A DNA stretch of 64,000 bases from Bifidobacterium longum subsp. infantis ATCC 15697 = JCM 1222 = DSM 20088 (GCF_000269965.1 NC_017219.1:496001-560000); one strand, 5' to 3'. Positions 45,584 through 55,199 are shown, counted from the stretch's first letter. Numbers and translations are program-made. The notes: a model not told the origin generated them from the sequence alone.

Positions 45584-46327
45584 TCAATGTGTTTGGAGCG
45601 GATTGTCAGCTGAAGATGACACATATCTTCGTGTTCTTACCATTGACATTGCTTGCTGTGATGCGTGGGACTTGAGCCAGCTGACGGCGATTTGCGTGCG
45701 GTCATGCAGTTGCAAGGTGAAGAGGATTCGACTGATGGTTCGTCGTATCGTCGCGGGCTCCAGTACCAGTTTGCGGGCGATTTCCTCGTTGGTCATGCCT
45801 TCCGCGATCAGTGTGCATATCTCGCGTTGGCGCGGCGGCAGGGCTGCGAACGAATCCCGCAGCTTCTGTTGTTCGCGGCCTGCTGTGGGTCTGGGCATGC
45901 CGTGTTCGAGAATCTGCCGGGTGATGCGTGGCGTGACCACGGCGTCTCCGTTCGCCACCGCATGAATCGCATCCTTGACGGCTGCAGCACTGGCGTCTTT
46001 GAGCAGGAATCCGCTGGCTCCCGCATCCAGTCCACCGTATGCGTAGTCGTCCTCGTCGTACGTGGTGAGGATCAGCACGTGAATGGCGGGCCATCGGCGG
46101 GTGATTTCACGGGTGGCGGTGATGCCGTCCATCACGGGCATGCGCACGTCCATGAGCACCACGTCCGGCAGCGGGCCTCCTGCCGATTCCAGTCGCTCGA
46201 TTTCAGCGATAGCCTGTCGGCCATCGCCCGCCTGAGCGACGATCGCGATGTCACTCGCCTTGCCAAGCATGAGTTTGTAGCCGAGCCTCGCGTATTGCAG
46301 GTCATCGACCAGCATGATGTTCGTCAT
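45584..46327 (-). CDS. NarL-type response regulator (RR2) of the lanthipeptide cluster
   Basis: 247 aa. Receiver MLVDDLQ, VVLMDVRMPVMDG (acceptor Asp), LTTYDEDDYAYGG, LLKD. LuxR-type HTH LPPRQREICTLIAEGMTNEE, then IARKLVLEPATIRRTISRIL. Overlaps the kinase by 26 bp (an ATG at 46315 is also possible). Its last codons contain the palindrome 45604-45621 that precedes the synthetase, so the 3' end is both coding and regulatory. Likely activator of the lan genes and the ABC operon. Confidence 0.88.
   Translation of the reverse strand: MTNIMLVDDLQYARLGYKLMLGKASDIAIVAQAGDGRQAIAEIERLESAGGPLPDVVLMDVRMPVMDGITATREITRRWPAIHVLILTTYDEDDYAYGGLDAGASGFLLKDASAAAVKDAIHAVANGDAVVTPRITRQILEHGMPRPTAGREQQKLRDSFAALPPRQREICTLIAEGMTNEEIARKLVLEPATIRRTISRILFTLQLHDRTQIAVSWLKSHASQQAMSMVRTRRYVSSSADNPLQTH
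45604..45621. promoter_or_regulatory. shared palindrome variant, GTCAGCT-GA-AGATGAC
   Basis: One mismatch between arms. Centre about 91 bp upstream of the LanKC start, inside the 3' end of the RR2 gene. Confidence 0.65.
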
Positions 46328-47675
46328 CCCACGTCACGCCTTTCTCTTGTCGGACGGACGTCAGCATCGCGGTCACCCGCCAGACACCGGTTTCCGCCCT
46401 GTCCGGCCCGTAGCAGAGGAACCCTTCGGTTCGGGCGATGGCGTCCGCGATTCGCGCCAGACCGGTGCCGATGGCACCATCGGAAGGCTTGGGGAGGTTC
46501 GTTGATCCGTCGTTGGTGATGGTCGCGATCAGGCTCCCATCCGCCGCGTGATCCCATGTGACGTTCAGATGCGCGAGGCCGGGCGCATGGCGCACCGCGT
46601 TGGTGACGGCCTCACGGGTCACCCGGAAGCACAGATCCGCCTGGTCGGGGTCCTCGCTGCGTCGGCCGGTCTCGGTGAATGTGGCGATCACGCCGGAAGC
46701 CCGTACGTGTGCGAGCACCGGTCGGATGTCATCCCACATGTATCGCTGCGCCGACTCTTCGATCGCGGTGTCATTCATCTCGTGCGACTGCGTACCGCCT
46801 GTGGTCGGCGGAATACCGGGCAGGTTCGCATCGGTGGCGGTCAAGGCCCGCAGGGCGTGCCGGGTGTCCTGCAGGCCGCTTTTGGCGATGTCGCGGATCG
46901 CGTCGATGGCCTGTGCGACCTCTGGATCCACATCTTGTCCTTCCACCTGTTCGGCCAGTCCTTGGGCCAATGCGATGATGCTGGTCAGATCGTGGCCGAC
47001 GCTGTCGTGCATCTCGCCGACGATGCTGCCGCGCCGAACGGCCGCATCCCGCTGTTGGGCGAGCAAGTCCGCGCGCAGACGCTCGTCGCGTTCGCGTTGG
47101 AGCGCCAGGGAGGATAGGCGTCGGTTGCGGACCGCATAACCCAGCACGCCGATGACCACTATCGGAAGCATGGCGGGCAGTATGTCAAGCCAGATCGACC
47201 ATCCGGCCTGCCGCCAGCCGTCTCCGGCGAACGCCTGACTGCCCAGCACCATGCAGGAGGCAAGTCCGAAGCACAGGATCCGCAAATCACTGGAGACGGT
47301 CATGATCAACGCCCAATAGGCAATCATCGGCATGATCGGAGCCCATTCACCCACGCCGGCGAGATCCAGCAGCAACGCCAGAGCAAGCTCTCCGCCCATC
47401 ACCCATTCGGGTCTCACGTACCGCCATGCCAGCGCGACGCCGCCGGCAAAAACGGCGGCCAGCATCAGCATAAACACGCTTGGCGTGTGCGTGGCCCAAT
47501 ACGAGTGATACGACGGGACGGCATCGCGCCTGGTGACCCATAGCATGCGCAGCATGAACAGCGTGGCCACGACCGGCAATCCATAGACCGGCAGGCCGCC
47601 CGGTTTCCTCAATCCCAGCGGAGCATCGCCCGTATCCCATATCCTCGACTCACAATCAGACATACTCGCATGCAT
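46302..47675 (-). CDS. sensor histidine kinase (HDSVGH type), partner of RR2
   Basis: About 457 aa from the ATG at 47675 (47663 also possible), 14 bp after the permease stop; the open frame further upstream is antisense noise. Six helices in residues 25-195 (LPVVATLFMLRMLWV, VFMLMLAAVFAGGVALAW, IWLDILPAMLPIVVIGVLGY). Acceptor GSIVGEMHDSVGHDLTSIIA, N-box REAVTNAVRHAPGL, glycine box IGTGLARIADAIA. Third gene of the ABC-FtsX-kinase-regulator operon ahead of LanKC. Confidence 0.85.
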   Translation of the reverse strand: MHASMSDCESRIWDTGDAPLGLRKPGGLPVYGLPVVATLFMLRMLWVTRRDAVPSYHSYWATHTPSVFMLMLAAVFAGGVALAWRYVRPEWVMGGELALALLLDLAGVGEWAPIMPMIAYWALIMTVSSDLRILCFGLASCMVLGSQAFAGDGWRQAGWSIWLDILPAMLPIVVIGVLGYAVRNRRLSSLALQRERDERLRADLLAQQRDAAVRRGSIVGEMHDSVGHDLTSIIALAQGLAEQVEGQDVDPEVAQAIDAIRDIAKSGLQDTRHALRALTATDANLPGIPPTTGGTQSHEMNDTAIEESAQRYMWDDIRPVLAHVRASGVIATFTETGRRSEDPDQADLCFRVTREAVTNAVRHAPGLAHLNVTWDHAADGSLIATITNDGSTNLPKPSDGAIGTGLARIADAIARTEGFLCYGPDRAETGVWRVTAMLTSVRQEKGVTWDDEHHAGR

Positions 47676-47688
47676 ATCCGCTTGGTGC

Positions 47689-49128
47689 TTATTCTCCTGC
47701 CGCACGAGCGATGACGACCGTCGGCGATGTGCGAATGCCACGTTGCGCGGTGAGCCACGAACCAAGCATCGCCATGGCGGCAAGCAAGAGCACGACCACG
47801 AGCCACAGGAGCCACGGCATGCCGAATACCAGCACGTCAAACGACAACCAGATGCCGATGGAGAACGAGACGGATACGAGCAGACTGGGAACGAACGCGA
47901 TCAGGGACGAGGTGACGACAATCATAAGCCCATCCAAGGCGGCGATGGCGTTGAGCTGGCCTTGGGTTCCACCGCTGACGGCTACTAGCGCGAGGTCAAG
48001 CTCCCGTCCACGCTGGGCGATCAGATAGCCCGAGCACACCGCCGCCAGCACCAGGACCAGCGATGTGCCGATCAATGCCAGGATACGGGCGAAACCGGGC
48101 ACCTCCACCGTCGGCGTCCCCGCGGGAAGCAGCCGCGTCCACGCGGTGATGGTCGAGGTGAGCGACTCATATGACATGAGCAGCGTCAATCCGGCGGCCA
48201 AGGGAATGATGGTGGACGAGGACGCGCACACCCTGGCCCGAGCCTGCTGGCATGCGATGCGCCACGCCGGCCAGGGAAGACGCACCACCGCCGTCCACAT
48301 GCGCACCGTCGCCGACAGCACGGCCGGACCGGCAAGGCAGACGGACACGGTGAACAGCAGCATCGCGATCATGTTGCCGTACGCCAGCGGCGACATGGAC
48401 GAAAACGTGACCTGCACCGACATCCGCGCCATCGATGTCTTCCGCACGTTCAGCAGACCGACCGCCAGCGAGACCAACGCCCCGGCGAACATGATCCAGG
48501 CAAGAACAAGACGGGGAACACCGACCGTTTTCGGAGGGTTCGCCGCCTCGCGCAACGCCTCGACCGGCGATATGCCGCCGACCACGCGCACCGTCAACAG
48601 CGAGCCGACCAAGGCCATCGCGAATCCGAAGACGATACCGCAACTCCACGCCCGCAGCATGCCCGTCACATCCTGCGGCAGAAACGGCAACCCGTTCGCC
48701 TCCAACTGCCGGGTCGCGAACGGATAGAGCCCCCGTGCCAGCGCCGGCGAGACGATAAGCGAGACGAGCGTGGCGGCGACATCCAACAGCAGCACCTGCG
48801 CGCAGACGCGCGACGTCAACTGTCCGGGCGTGGCACCCTGCAATGCGATCAAGGCGAGGGCGCGGCGGCGCTGACGGATGGCCGAGGAGACCACCAAAAG
48901 CACCATGAGCATGCCCACGACGATCATCGGCACCAGAGGAGGGCCGCTCAGCTCCATCGAGAACATCACCGCCCTGCCATGCAACCCCGGAACCGCCATG
49001 GCCATCCTCGCGTTCGACAACATGACCATCACCATGCCCGACACGCACTGCACCACTGCCAGCAGCAGCAATACCGCGCCCCACACGACAGGCGCATCCC
49101 TGAAATCACGCAACAGGCCACGCATCAA
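47689..49128 (-). CDS. FtsX-like ABC permease of the lanthipeptide cluster
   Basis: 479 aa. N-terminal helix WGAVLLLLAVVQCVSGMVMV, further helices near 60-80, 110-130, 155-175, 200-220, 250-275, 340-365, 385-410 and 440-465. Coupling motifs IALQGATPGQLTSRV and LVAVSGGTQGQLNAI are paired, as in two-domain FtsX permeases. It overlaps the ATPase by 4 bp. Likely lanthipeptide immunity or export and a possible sensor module with the kinase. Confidence 0.82.
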   Translation of the reverse strand: MMRGLLRDFRDAPVVWGAVLLLLAVVQCVSGMVMVMLSNARMAMAVPGLHGRAVMFSMELSGPPLVPMIVVGMLMVLLVVSSAIRQRRRALALIALQGATPGQLTSRVCAQVLLLDVAATLVSLIVSPALARGLYPFATRQLEANGLPFLPQDVTGMLRAWSCGIVFGFAMALVGSLLTVRVVGGISPVEALREAANPPKTVGVPRLVLAWIMFAGALVSLAVGLLNVRKTSMARMSVQVTFSSMSPLAYGNMIAMLLFTVSVCLAGPAVLSATVRMWTAVVRLPWPAWRIACQQARARVCASSSTIIPLAAGLTLLMSYESLTSTITAWTRLLPAGTPTVEVPGFARILALIGTSLVLVLAAVCSGYLIAQRGRELDLALVAVSGGTQGQLNAIAALDGLMIVVTSSLIAFVPSLLVSVSFSIGIWLSFDVLVFGMPWLLWLVVVLLLAAMAMLGSWLTAQRGIRTSPTVVIARAAGE

Positions 49129-49877
49129 ATCGCCTCCCGCCCATCAAGACCGGACGAATCGGAACCGACCTCGGCCAACACACCGTCACGCATCCGCGCG
49201 ACGCGATCGCAGCGGACCGCGACCTCGGGACTGTGCGTGACCATGACCACCGCATGACCAGGACGATCCGCGAACGCGCGCAGCTCATCGACCACACGCC
49301 CGCCGGACTCGGTGTCCAACGCGCCGGTCGGCTCGTCGGCGAACACGATCTCGGGATCGGCGACGAGCACACGGGCCAACGCCACACGCTGCTGCTCCCC
49401 GCCCGACAGCAACGTCACGTTTTGCCTGCGCAACCCGAGAATCCCCAGACGGTCAAGCAGCCCGGCCGCGCGATCCCACGGATATTTCGCACCGCGCAGC
49501 GTGAACGGAAGCCTGAGGTTGTCCTCCACGCTCATCGAAGGCACCAGATTATACGACTGGAACACAAACCCCAGATGATCACGCCGGAACCGCGCCGACT
49601 GGGCACGGCTCATACGGGTCACCTCCTGTCCCAGCACCCGTACAGAGCCATCGGAGACGGACTCCAACCCCGCCAGACAATACATGAGCGTGGACTTGCC
49701 TGAACCAGACGGTCCCACGATCCCCGTCATCTGACCCCAGCCGGCTGTGAAATCCACATGCCTCAGCACCGGCACCGTCTCACCCCTACGCAGCTCGAAA
49801 CTCTTCGACAGCCCCGCGGCCGCGACCGGAGCCGACGCCATTGCATCGCTCCCCGTTCCCCTCAAATGTCGAACCAT
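49125..49877 (-). CDS. ABC ATPase (MacB/LolD-like) of the lanthipeptide cluster
   Basis: 250 aa. Walker A GPSGSGKST, FVFQSYNLVPSM, signature LSGGEQQRVALARVLV, Walker B IVFADEPTGALD, H-loop VTHSPEV. GGAAGGTGG lies just before the ATG. First gene of the operon, with a perfect palindrome about 95 bp upstream. Confidence 0.9.
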   Translation of the reverse strand: MVRHLRGTGSDAMASAPVAAAGLSKSFELRRGETVPVLRHVDFTAGWGQMTGIVGPSGSGKSTLMYCLAGLESVSDGSVRVLGQEVTRMSRAQSARFRRDHLGFVFQSYNLVPSMSVEDNLRLPFTLRGAKYPWDRAAGLLDRLGILGLRRQNVTLLSGGEQQRVALARVLVADPEIVFADEPTGALDTESGGRVVDELRAFADRPGHAVVMVTHSPEVAVRCDRVARMRDGVLAEVGSDSSGLDGREAI

Positions 49878-49963
49878 TATCCACCTTCCTCACCTGCGTA
49901 TTGGACTTCGATACCCCCACTATCCATCGAAGAGACAATGAGCAGCAAGAAGACGTGCGAAAA

Positions 49964-49981
49964 TGTCATCTAGAGATGACA
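49964..49981. promoter_or_regulatory. shared palindrome, core GTCATCT-AG-AGATGAC
   Basis: Perfect 8-bp arms (TGTCATCT). A GGATAGTG-type -10 candidate lies between it and the ATPase start at 49877. Confidence 0.7.
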
Positions 49982-50047
49982 CCCTCAATAGGGGAAAATA
50001 ATGCCAAAGATGATGGCACCTATAGAGAATGTCTCTTTTTATTGTTT

Positions 50048-51826
50048 TTAAGGACGGCGCAAGCTGCTGTTTTTGGCAAGCATGTAGTACAAGGGAACGG
50101 TTTTGAGAAGGTGGTCGTGTTTCCCTTCTCCAATGACATGGCCATTACTCAGGACATATATCATTTCGGCATTGCGCACGGTAGTGAGTTGGTGGGTGAC
50201 GATAATGAAAGTGCGGTCTTCGGCTTGTTCCAGTAGTTGGGTAACAAGCTGTTCGTTATCAGCGTCCAGGTTTGCGGTGGCTTCGTCGAGCAGGATGATT
50301 TTTGCCGTGGAAAGAAGGGCGCGGGCTATGGCGAGTCTTTGGCGTTCTCCGCCTGATAGCATGATTCCGTTTTCCCCTATCTGCATATCGAGACCTTTGT
50401 CGGATCGATCTAGCAGATGGGAGAGATTCACGGATTTCAATGCCCGTCGGCATTCATCATCGCTACAATCGTTTGATCCGAGAAGTAGGTTCTCTCGTAT
50501 GCTGCCGGACAGTGCTGGTGAATCTTGTTCCACGTATGCGATGTGGCTGCGTAAATCGTCTCGATCACAGGTTGTTATGTCCTTGCCGAGTACATTGATG
50601 TTTCCGCTGGAAGGATCATAGAAACGTTCGATAAGTTGCAGGATCGTGCTTTTCCCTGCGCCCGAGGGCCCGACGAGTGCCGTGACGCTTCCCTGGGATA
50701 TGGAGAGGTTCAGGTCGTGCAGAATTGGTTTGGATTCATATGAGAAGTAGACGTGTTGGAATTCCACTGCTGGCGGACAGGGGCTGCTGTGTGCCAGCGG
50801 CATATGTTCATTGATTGTTGTGACGACGGTGTCATGGTCCTTTTCTTCGGGAATATCCAATATTTCCCGTATACGGTTCATCGCGGCCATTGAATTGCCA
50901 ATTTGTGAGCCTGCGTAAATAATCTGGCTGAGCGGTGAGATGCTGATGAACAGCAACATGATGAACTGGGTAAGTTTTTCGACGGATAGCAGCCCTGTGG
51001 TTACGCGCCATAATCCCAGACCGAACACGATGATAGCCGCGAGCTGCAGGGCTATCGTGGCCAGTGGATTGACGATCGACTGGATTCTGGCGATCTTGAG
51101 TCCGGACAGGCGGACACGGTTGATTAAGGCGGCAATGACCTTATTCTCGTTCTCGAAGCCGTTTGAAGCACGTATGGTGCGGATGCCGGCGAGATCGCGA
51201 TTGAGCGTGGAGGTAAGGTCGCCGAGCGTGTATTGGCTGTCATAGCTTGCTCGTTCAATGAATTTAGCGGACAGCAGCATGAGTGTGAATACGGTGAGAA
51301 GCAGGGTGATTGCTGTGCCGAATAGGATTGGGTCAAGCATTGCCATAAACACAGCGGAACCGATGACGGTGATGAAGCCTGATGCAAGGGCTGATGTGCA
51401 CTGCATGAATGCATTACGCAGTTGTGAGGTGTCGTTGCTGACACGGCTGAGCAGGTCGCCGGAGTCGCGTTGATCGTATTCGCGTATGGGCAGGCGTAGC
51501 AGGTGTTTGCTTAGTGTGAGACGAGCATCCCTTACGATATCCTCTCCTGTACTCTGCAGTTGGTAGTTCTGTAGGGCTGATATAGCTCCTGAGGCGATGA
51601 CGAGTAACAGCATTCCGGCAATGACGGGCCACTGGGGAACCTGGAATACACCGTTCTGGAAGAAGTTGGTCATGTACTTAGGCAGGAGCAGCGTCATAGA
51701 GGCTCCTATGGTTCCAAGGCATAGGATGAGTGCCAGCCGTCCTCGGTATTTTCGGAGGGGAGAAATCAGATTGTACATGGAGGCAGGTTTCATGTGCATG
51801 GTGTCGTCCTGGTCGTTGACGGTCAT
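50048..51826 (-). CDS. lasso peptide ABC exporter (D protein)
   Basis: 592 aa half-transporter: six helices in residues 25-300 and an ATPase domain with Walker A GPSGAGKST, signature MLSGGERQRLAIARALL, Walker B IILLDEATANLD and H-loop VTHQLTTV. No N-terminal peptidase domain. Last gene of the A-C-B1-B2-D operon, overlapping B2 by 4 bp. It exports the mature lasso peptide and so gives self-protection. Confidence 0.9.
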   Translation of the reverse strand: MTVNDQDDTMHMKPASMYNLISPLRKYRGRLALILCLGTIGASMTLLLPKYMTNFFQNGVFQVPQWPVIAGMLLLVIASGAISALQNYQLQSTGEDIVRDARLTLSKHLLRLPIREYDQRDSGDLLSRVSNDTSQLRNAFMQCTSALASGFITVIGSAVFMAMLDPILFGTAITLLLTVFTLMLLSAKFIERASYDSQYTLGDLTSTLNRDLAGIRTIRASNGFENENKVIAALINRVRLSGLKIARIQSIVNPLATIALQLAAIIVFGLGLWRVTTGLLSVEKLTQFIMLLFISISPLSQIIYAGSQIGNSMAAMNRIREILDIPEEKDHDTVVTTINEHMPLAHSSPCPPAVEFQHVYFSYESKPILHDLNLSISQGSVTALVGPSGAGKSTILQLIERFYDPSSGNINVLGKDITTCDRDDLRSHIAYVEQDSPALSGSIRENLLLGSNDCSDDECRRALKSVNLSHLLDRSDKGLDMQIGENGIMLSGGERQRLAIARALLSTAKIILLDEATANLDADNEQLVTQLLEQAEDRTFIIVTHQLTTVRNAEMIYVLSNGHVIGEGKHDHLLKTVPLYYMLAKNSSLRRP

Positions 51827-52251
51827 TGCGTATCTTTCCGTTCGGAACTGGCTCTAGTAATGGTGTATTGTTTGACGGCATCAGGTTCGCCGATGGGTAT
51901 ACCGTTGGCTTCTACCCAAGCGTGTGCGCGGAAGGGACGATCGGTGAATCCGGTGCACCATGTGACGGATCGGTGAGAGATGCGGCATGCCGCCGCTGTG
52001 GAGAGCGACCGAAGCAGACAACCTTGCTGACTGCGGCATTTGCGGCTTACCACGCATACGGCATTGCGGTAACGCTCCGCCGTGCTGGTGTCGGCCGGCG
52101 GATATCGTTCGGACCACGTTTCAAGCCGGCGGCAGAACTCTCCGATTTGCTGTCGTTCCATCCGTCTGCCGATGATGATGGCAATCAGCGCTATCAGGCG
52201 GTCGTGAAAGTTGACGTGTGTGACCGCTTCCGGCTGTAAAGGGATGCTCAT
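51823..52251 (-). CDS. lasso peptide leader peptidase (B2, transglutaminase-like)
   Basis: 142 aa. Cys-His-Asp triad in the expected order: QQGCLLRSLSTAAACR (nucleophile Cys), RAHAWVEANGIPIGEPD (His and Asp). N-terminal helical part is short, as in split actinobacterial B2 proteins that need a separate B1. Overlaps B1 and D by 4 bp each. Cuts after the leader's -2 Thr. Confidence 0.9.
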   Translation of the reverse strand: MSIPLQPEAVTHVNFHDRLIALIAIIIGRRMERQQIGEFCRRLETWSERYPPADTSTAERYRNAVCVVSRKCRSQQGCLLRSLSTAAACRISHRSVTWCTGFTDRPFRAHAWVEANGIPIGEPDAVKQYTITRASSERKDTQ

Positions 52252-52520
52252 AGACGCACGTGCTTCCCCATATCGGCGAGGAAACGATCCGCGTCCCGGG
52301 CGATGATTTGTCCGTCGGCCTGATATTCTTCGGCGATTTTATTCGTACAATCCTCGATGGTTTTGCCGCACATCAGACCGTCAAGGATAATCCGGCCTAT
52401 TTCGTTGACCTGCAGATATTCACCGGTGTCGTTGACGAAGACGATTGCCCCGCCCTCCTTGGGATACAGGGATATCTGATTCCTCAGACTGATGCTTGTC
52501 TGTGTGTCATCGGCTTGCAT
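52248..52520 (-). CDS. lasso peptide leader-binding protein (B1, PqqD-like RRE)
   Basis: 90 aa winged-helix RiPP recognition element: beta strands with GGAIVFVNDTGEYLQVNEIG, then helices IILDGLMCGKTIEDCTNKIA and DADRFLADMGKHV. It presents the precursor leader to B2. Overlaps the cyclase gene by 14 bp. Confidence 0.9.
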   Translation of the reverse strand: MQADDTQTSISLRNQISLYPKEGGAIVFVNDTGEYLQVNEIGRIILDGLMCGKTIEDCTNKIAEEYQADGQIIARDADRFLADMGKHVRL

Positions 52521-54099
52521 GTCTCAGCCACCTTTCCACTGCTGCTACTCGTTGCATTTCAAACAGGAATGTGATGTCAGGCATCGGCATGGAAGCTCGA
52601 CGCCGTATGGCTGGCATATCGATCAGTCCCTCCTCGTCCAGCACTCCGCCGGCGATTGAGTCGAGCAGCGCGTCCTTCGAGCGTTGCCATGCCAGATACA
52701 GTGAATATGAGTGATCGCCTTTGACGGGACGCCGGAATATCGTTTCGGGGATTATGCCCTTGAGCGCCCGGTATAACACGGCTTTGTGTAGATTTCCCTC
52801 GGTGCGTGCACTGATTGGGGCGCATAGCGCATAGTCCGCGATTCCGTGGTCCAGATAGGGGGAGCGGAACGTTATGTCGTCGGAGGAGAACGTCCGATTA
52901 ACCTGATTGAGTATTCGTGCCTGCATTGACAGAGAGTAGAGCGCCTGATGACGGCTTCGGTCGGGGCTCAATGGCCGAATGTCGGCGTGTTTCAATTGTG
53001 ATTCAACGGCGCCATATAGGATATTCCTGGCTTTCGCGGTCAGGAATTCGGGAATGCGTATGGCATCATGCCATCCACAAGGCGAAGAGCGATGGTCATG
53101 ACCTTGTTCCGCGTCCAGGAACGATGACCGTAATTCCTCATGCAGATCGGTGCCATCGGTGAGATCGAGAATTGCCTGATAGGGTGGGACCCGGTAATCG
53201 GCGCTGTATTGTCTTCGGATGTCCCGTAGCCGTAGCGGGTGTTCCCGCAGGCAGCTCCATGATGAGGATGGCATGGATGCGAACAGCTCGTCTCCTCCGA
53301 AACCCGTGACATGGATACGGCTTGCGTCTGCTTCCATTTCGGAGATTCGGCTGAGATAGCCTTCGATATCGCTCCAGTAGACCGGTTCTTCAGGTATCTC
53401 TCTGTTGGGATATTCGGCTGCGGGTTCGAATGATCTGTTTCCATCCACGACCCGGCCGATTTTGATGAGTGGCATCCGAACGTCCTCGGAGATTCGCTCG
53501 GCCCATCGGGAATCCTGATTCATTGGATCGTCGGGTGTTTCATGATACAGGGGCATACGAACCCCCTCGCTGGCGAAGACGTATGTGATGGCGGCGGAAT
53601 CCACTCCTCCGGACACATCGGCGGATAGTGGTGCCTCATTGCGCCACTCATCCGCGATCGTCAGGAAACGGCTTCTTAGTGATGCCAAGATCTCGTTGCT
53701 CGGAACATGTTTTGCGGGTGAAGGTTCCGCTCTCGTATATCGCGGCCTATTGGATTTGTCGAGGTGCAGTATGGTTGCGGCGGGTATGGAATGTATGTTC
53801 CTCCATGGGGATTTGTCCCCTCGAAGGCTGTCAGGGAGCGAAGGCAGCAAATCCATGACAATGCGTTCCAGGTCAAGATCGGCGTTCGTGATGCTTGCAA
53901 GTCGGGAGGCGCTGTCCGACAGGAGCACTTCATCTTCGGAGACGGTCCAGAACACGCGATCGCCACTCAGCAGAGGAACTTGGACGCATGTTCCCTCGTC
54001 ATTGATGCTGATGGAGGCGGGAAGCTTCGAATAGTTCGTCGGCTTCCCGCCGCGGACAATCACGGTACGGTTTGGGTTCTTATGCGTAAACGGCATCAC
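52507..54099 (-). CDS. lasso peptide cyclase (C protein, asparagine synthetase-like)
   Basis: 530 aa. ATP-binding P-loop SADVSGGVDSAAITYVFA, HVTGFGGDELF and a C-terminal synthetase fold. The N-terminal glutaminase-like domain is short and lacks the catalytic Cys, as in lasso cyclases. It adenylates the Asp9 side chain of the core and closes the ring with Gly1. Its start lies about 50 bp after the precursor stop. Confidence 0.92.
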   Translation of the reverse strand: MMPFTHKNPNRTVIVRGGKPTNYSKLPASISINDEGTCVQVPLLSGDRVFWTVSEDEVLLSDSASRLASITNADLDLERIVMDLLPSLPDSLRGDKSPWRNIHSIPAATILHLDKSNRPRYTRAEPSPAKHVPSNEILASLRSRFLTIADEWRNEAPLSADVSGGVDSAAITYVFASEGVRMPLYHETPDDPMNQDSRWAERISEDVRMPLIKIGRVVDGNRSFEPAAEYPNREIPEEPVYWSDIEGYLSRISEMEADASRIHVTGFGGDELFASMPSSSWSCLREHPLRLRDIRRQYSADYRVPPYQAILDLTDGTDLHEELRSSFLDAEQGHDHRSSPCGWHDAIRIPEFLTAKARNILYGAVESQLKHADIRPLSPDRSRHQALYSLSMQARILNQVNRTFSSDDITFRSPYLDHGIADYALCAPISARTEGNLHKAVLYRALKGIIPETIFRRPVKGDHSYSLYLAWQRSKDALLDSIAGGVLDEEGLIDMPAIRRRASMPMPDITFLFEMQRVAAVERWLRHASR

Positions 54100-54150
54100 G
54101 TTTCCCTATCCTGATACAGCTAGGGATCATCAATATATGCAGGGTTTCGG

Positions 54151-54279
54151 TCAGTTCGATCCCCAAGGGAACGGGGCCTTGGCGCCGCCAACATCGACAT
54201 AGTTGCCGAACCATACGCCATTGGTTGCTTCCTTGAATGATGCGATGACCTCAACGGCCGGGGGTACATAATCCTTCAT
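54151..54279 (-). CDS. lasso peptide precursor (A)
   Basis: 42 aa from the ATG at 54279 (GAGGAG at 7-bp spacing); the open frame up to 54402 runs through the palindrome and is not the gene. Leader of 20 residues MKDYVPPAVEVIASFKEATN has the YxxPxL-like element (DYVPPAV) and Thr at -2. The 22-residue core starts GVWFGNYVD: Gly1 and Asp9 allow a nine-residue macrolactam. The tail VGGAKAPFPWGSN offers bulky Phe/Trp plugs. The core has no Cys, so it is class II. I cannot say whether this exact peptide is already described. Confidence 0.92.
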   Translation of the reverse strand: MKDYVPPAVEVIASFKEATNGVWFGNYVDVGGAKAPFPWGSN

Positions 54280-54369
54280 CTTCGTTCTCCTCATGCTCTG
54301 TATATGGGACCGGATTGCATGCCGGTGCATGCCATTCCAGTTAACCTGATTTGGATGGTACATCCAAGA

Positions 54370-54415
54370 ATGTGTTTGGTGTTTGTCATCTTCGGATGAC
54401 AAACACCAAACACAT
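54370..54415. promoter_or_regulatory. shared palindrome, long form, GTCATC-TTCG-GATGAC
   Basis: Perfect 21-bp arms (ATGTGTTTGGTGTTTGTCAT plus C) around TTCG. Centre about 113 bp upstream of the lasso precursor, with GGTTAACTGGAATG between. Confidence 0.72.
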
Positions 54416-54450
54416 GGACCTTAGGGAAGCGGGTGATCCGCTGGCGTTTT

Positions 54451-55134
54451 TCAGTCTTCCTTCCAAAGCTGGCCGCGGGAGCCCTCTTTTACCACGGTGC
54501 CTTTATCCAGTACCACAACGTCATCGGTAATCGGCCTCAGCCTGCTGTCCGGTTCGGATGCGATGAGCACCGCAACGCCACGATTCGCCTGCTTCCGTAT
54601 CTGCTCGCAGATCCAATTCGTGCCCGATCGATCGAGTGTCTGGAGCGGTTCGTCCATGATCAGGGCTTTGGGGTTGGGAAGCAGAGCTATGGCGAATCGC
54701 ATTTTGAGGACATCGATCGGAGCGAGATCGTGGAGCCTGACGGTGAGAAGATTCTGCAGTTCGGTCATGTGAATGATCCCGTCAAGAAGCGGATCAGGCG
54801 TCCCGGCCCAGAGCGCCTTCCAACGAAGATAGGTTCCGGCCGAGTAATACGGGGACAGTGAAATGGCTTCGGGCATTGCACTCACAACGTTTTTTGGTAT
54901 ACGGGATGTGCCATAGGGTTTGCCACAGGTGGATATGCATCCGGAATCCGGGATATCCAGTCCCAACAGCATCCGGAGAACAGTTGTTTTGCCAGCGTCA
55001 TGCGCTCCCATCAGAACGGTGACTCGACCTGCATAGGCGGCAAATGAGATCCCATGCAATTCGCGGCCGGCATGGCTGAATGAGACATTCTCAAACGCGA
55101 TGATGGGTGAAGCCGAATCGGGCAGCTGGCACAT
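54451..55134 (-). CDS. stand-alone ABC ATPase beside the lasso cluster
   Basis: 227 aa. Walker A-like GAHDAGKTT, Walker B ALIMDEPLQTLD, weak signature LHDLAPIDVLKMRFAIALL in place of LSGGQ, and no clear H-loop His (IASEPDS). No permease gene is adjacent. It has its own long palindrome upstream (55200-55247). Immunity or a partner of a distant permease is possible. Confidence 0.75.
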   Translation of the reverse strand: MCQLPDSASPIIAFENVSFSHAGRELHGISFAAYAGRVTVLMGAHDAGKTTVLRMLLGLDIPDSGCISTCGKPYGTSRIPKNVVSAMPEAISLSPYYSAGTYLRWKALWAGTPDPLLDGIIHMTELQNLLTVRLHDLAPIDVLKMRFAIALLPNPKALIMDEPLQTLDRSGTNWICEQIRKQANRGVAVLIASEPDSRLRPITDDVVVLDKGTVVKEGSRGQLWKED

Positions 55135-55199
55135 CGTTTTCCTTTCTTCGATTGACCTGGCCGCAATACAGTTAACCAGTTCGCTCTATTCTCCAGTAA

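Noticed and set aside
54151..54402. 83-aa version of the lasso precursor starting at 54402
   Set aside because: It would be translated from inside the palindrome and its added residues are not leader-like; the ATG at 54279 has a strong ribosome site.
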